DNA of 15,030 nt, taken from contig JAEDLE010000043.1 of NCBI GenBank assembly GCA_016295455.1, positions 1-15,030 on the forward strand. Direction: 5' to 3'. The position numbers and the translations under genes are program-made. Shown in pieces: positions 14,618-15,030 of this stretch. The notes beneath the pieces were generated by a model. That model worked only from the letters and a program-made list of their open reading frames with translations. It was not told the origin of the DNA and did no database searches. How positions within the stretch are numbered: position 1 is the stretch's first letter; the number at the start of each line of letters is the position of its first letter. The DNA comes from Bacteroidales bacterium. Lineage in GTDB: Bacteria; Bacteroidota; Bacteroidia; Bacteroidales; UBA932.

Positions 14618-15030
14618 GATGCTCCCGCCTGAATGGCGGAGAATCTCCGTTGACTGACACTCAGGCTATCCTGAGACAGAGTTTTTCCCGACATTCAAGA
14701 CAGGAATGCCTCGCTGTTTTTCGCTCGGCAACCAAGGAATCTGCAACAGAAATTCGCCAGACTCCCCAACACAGGCATCTGCCACAGGCAGCCACGCCCG
14801 ACACAAGTATCCGGCATATGGAAACGTCTGACAGGGGGTATTATCTGCTAAAGGGTTACTATTCTGACAGGCAACCCATGATATTCCAGCCATAACGGCC
14901 CTGCTTACTGGGTCATCACTACCGATATTCCCATTCTACAGTCACCCATTAACCTCCCCTCCTCTGCCTTGCAGTTCGGCTCGTGACATTCACCGAGCAG
15001 GCCCACCATGCCTACAGGCCTCTCTGAGGC
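14618..15030. other. 413-base stretch without a convincing gene; possible edge of a structured or mobile element
   Basis: No open frame here has recognisable motifs or reasonable codon use. Read on the minus strand the right end has several stems: GCCTC-AGA-GAGGC at 15030-15018, GCTCG/CGAGC around 14980-15000, and GGGTT/AACCC around 14854-14878. The purine-rich part GGTGAATG...CGAACTGC...GAGGGGAGG reminds me of the domain I region of bacterial group II introns, but that is recollection only, and no reverse-transcriptase gene is present. An open minus-strand frame of about 42 codons enters from the right edge and stops near 14904; it could equally be a gene end. I cannot say what this stretch is. 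Confidence 0.3.
14660..14686 (+). terminator. Possible terminator after the DUF1963 gene
   Basis: CTCAGG-CTAT-CCTGAG forms a six-pair stem at 14660-14675, followed a few bases later by TTTTT (14682-14686). The gap between stem and T-run is longer than usual. A second small hairpin with a bulge (CTCCCGCC / GGCGGAG, about 14622-14641) lies just after the stop codon. Confidence 0.4.

Noticed and set aside
14596..14895. Plus-strand open frame of 99 codons after DUF1963, and a 75-codon minus-strand frame at 14666-14893
   Set aside because: Neither has recognisable motifs; the first overlaps the end of DUF1963, and both cross likely hairpins.
14960..15000. Possible tRNA T-arm (GTTCGGCTC)
   Set aside because: The bases after GTTC do not fit the T-loop consensus and no acceptor, D or anticodon arms can be assembled around it.

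Overview
The window looks like a chromosomal piece of a Bacteroidota (Bacteroidales-type) gut or gut-like bacterium with a moderately high GC content. The evidence is a TonB-dependent receptor pair with an ECF sigma factor/FecR regulatory set, a DUF4249-type lipoprotein, start sites without strong Shine-Dalgarno sequences, and several TAnnTTTG elements, the Bacteroidota -7 promoter motif. Genus cannot be settled from this stretch; Rikenellaceae-like taxa would fit the base composition, but that is a guess.

Left part (1-6177): a TonB-dependent outer-membrane receptor runs off the left edge on the minus strand. Divergent from it is a plus-strand operon: ECF sigma factor, a second TonB-dependent receptor carrying an N-terminal STN signalling domain, a DUF4249-like lipoprotein, and a FecR-type anti-sigma factor with a C-terminal DUF4974 domain. 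This has the parts of a trans-envelope surface-signalling uptake system: ligand at the STN receptor, then FecR in the inner membrane, then the ECF sigma factor. The anti-sigma gene comes last rather than next to the sigma gene. The ligand cannot be read from the sequence.

Middle part (6135-12697, minus strand): a complete histidine-degradation operon in the order ftcD (fused formiminotransferase/cyclodeaminase), hutU (long form), hutH, hutI. Together these turn histidine into glutamate, ammonia and 5,10-methenyl-tetrahydrofolate. Genes are tightly packed with stop/start overlaps, and the last gene, hutI, collides convergently with fecR with a 43-base overlap. No hut regulator or histidine transporter is in the window.

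Right part (12698-15030): a divergent YqaA-type (DedA-related) small membrane protein; an intergenic stretch with three degenerate 43-44-base tandem repeats ending in a strong 12-bp hairpin; a minus-strand rubredoxin; and a plus-strand DUF1963 (YwqG-like) protein. The last 413 bases hold no convincing gene. They contain several hairpins and, read on the minus strand, may be the edge of a structured or mobile element.

Most of the window is ordinary metabolism and envelope biology. The parts most worth a second look are the rearranged sigma/receptor/FecR locus, the repeat-plus-hairpin array at 13384-13557, and the unexplained right end.
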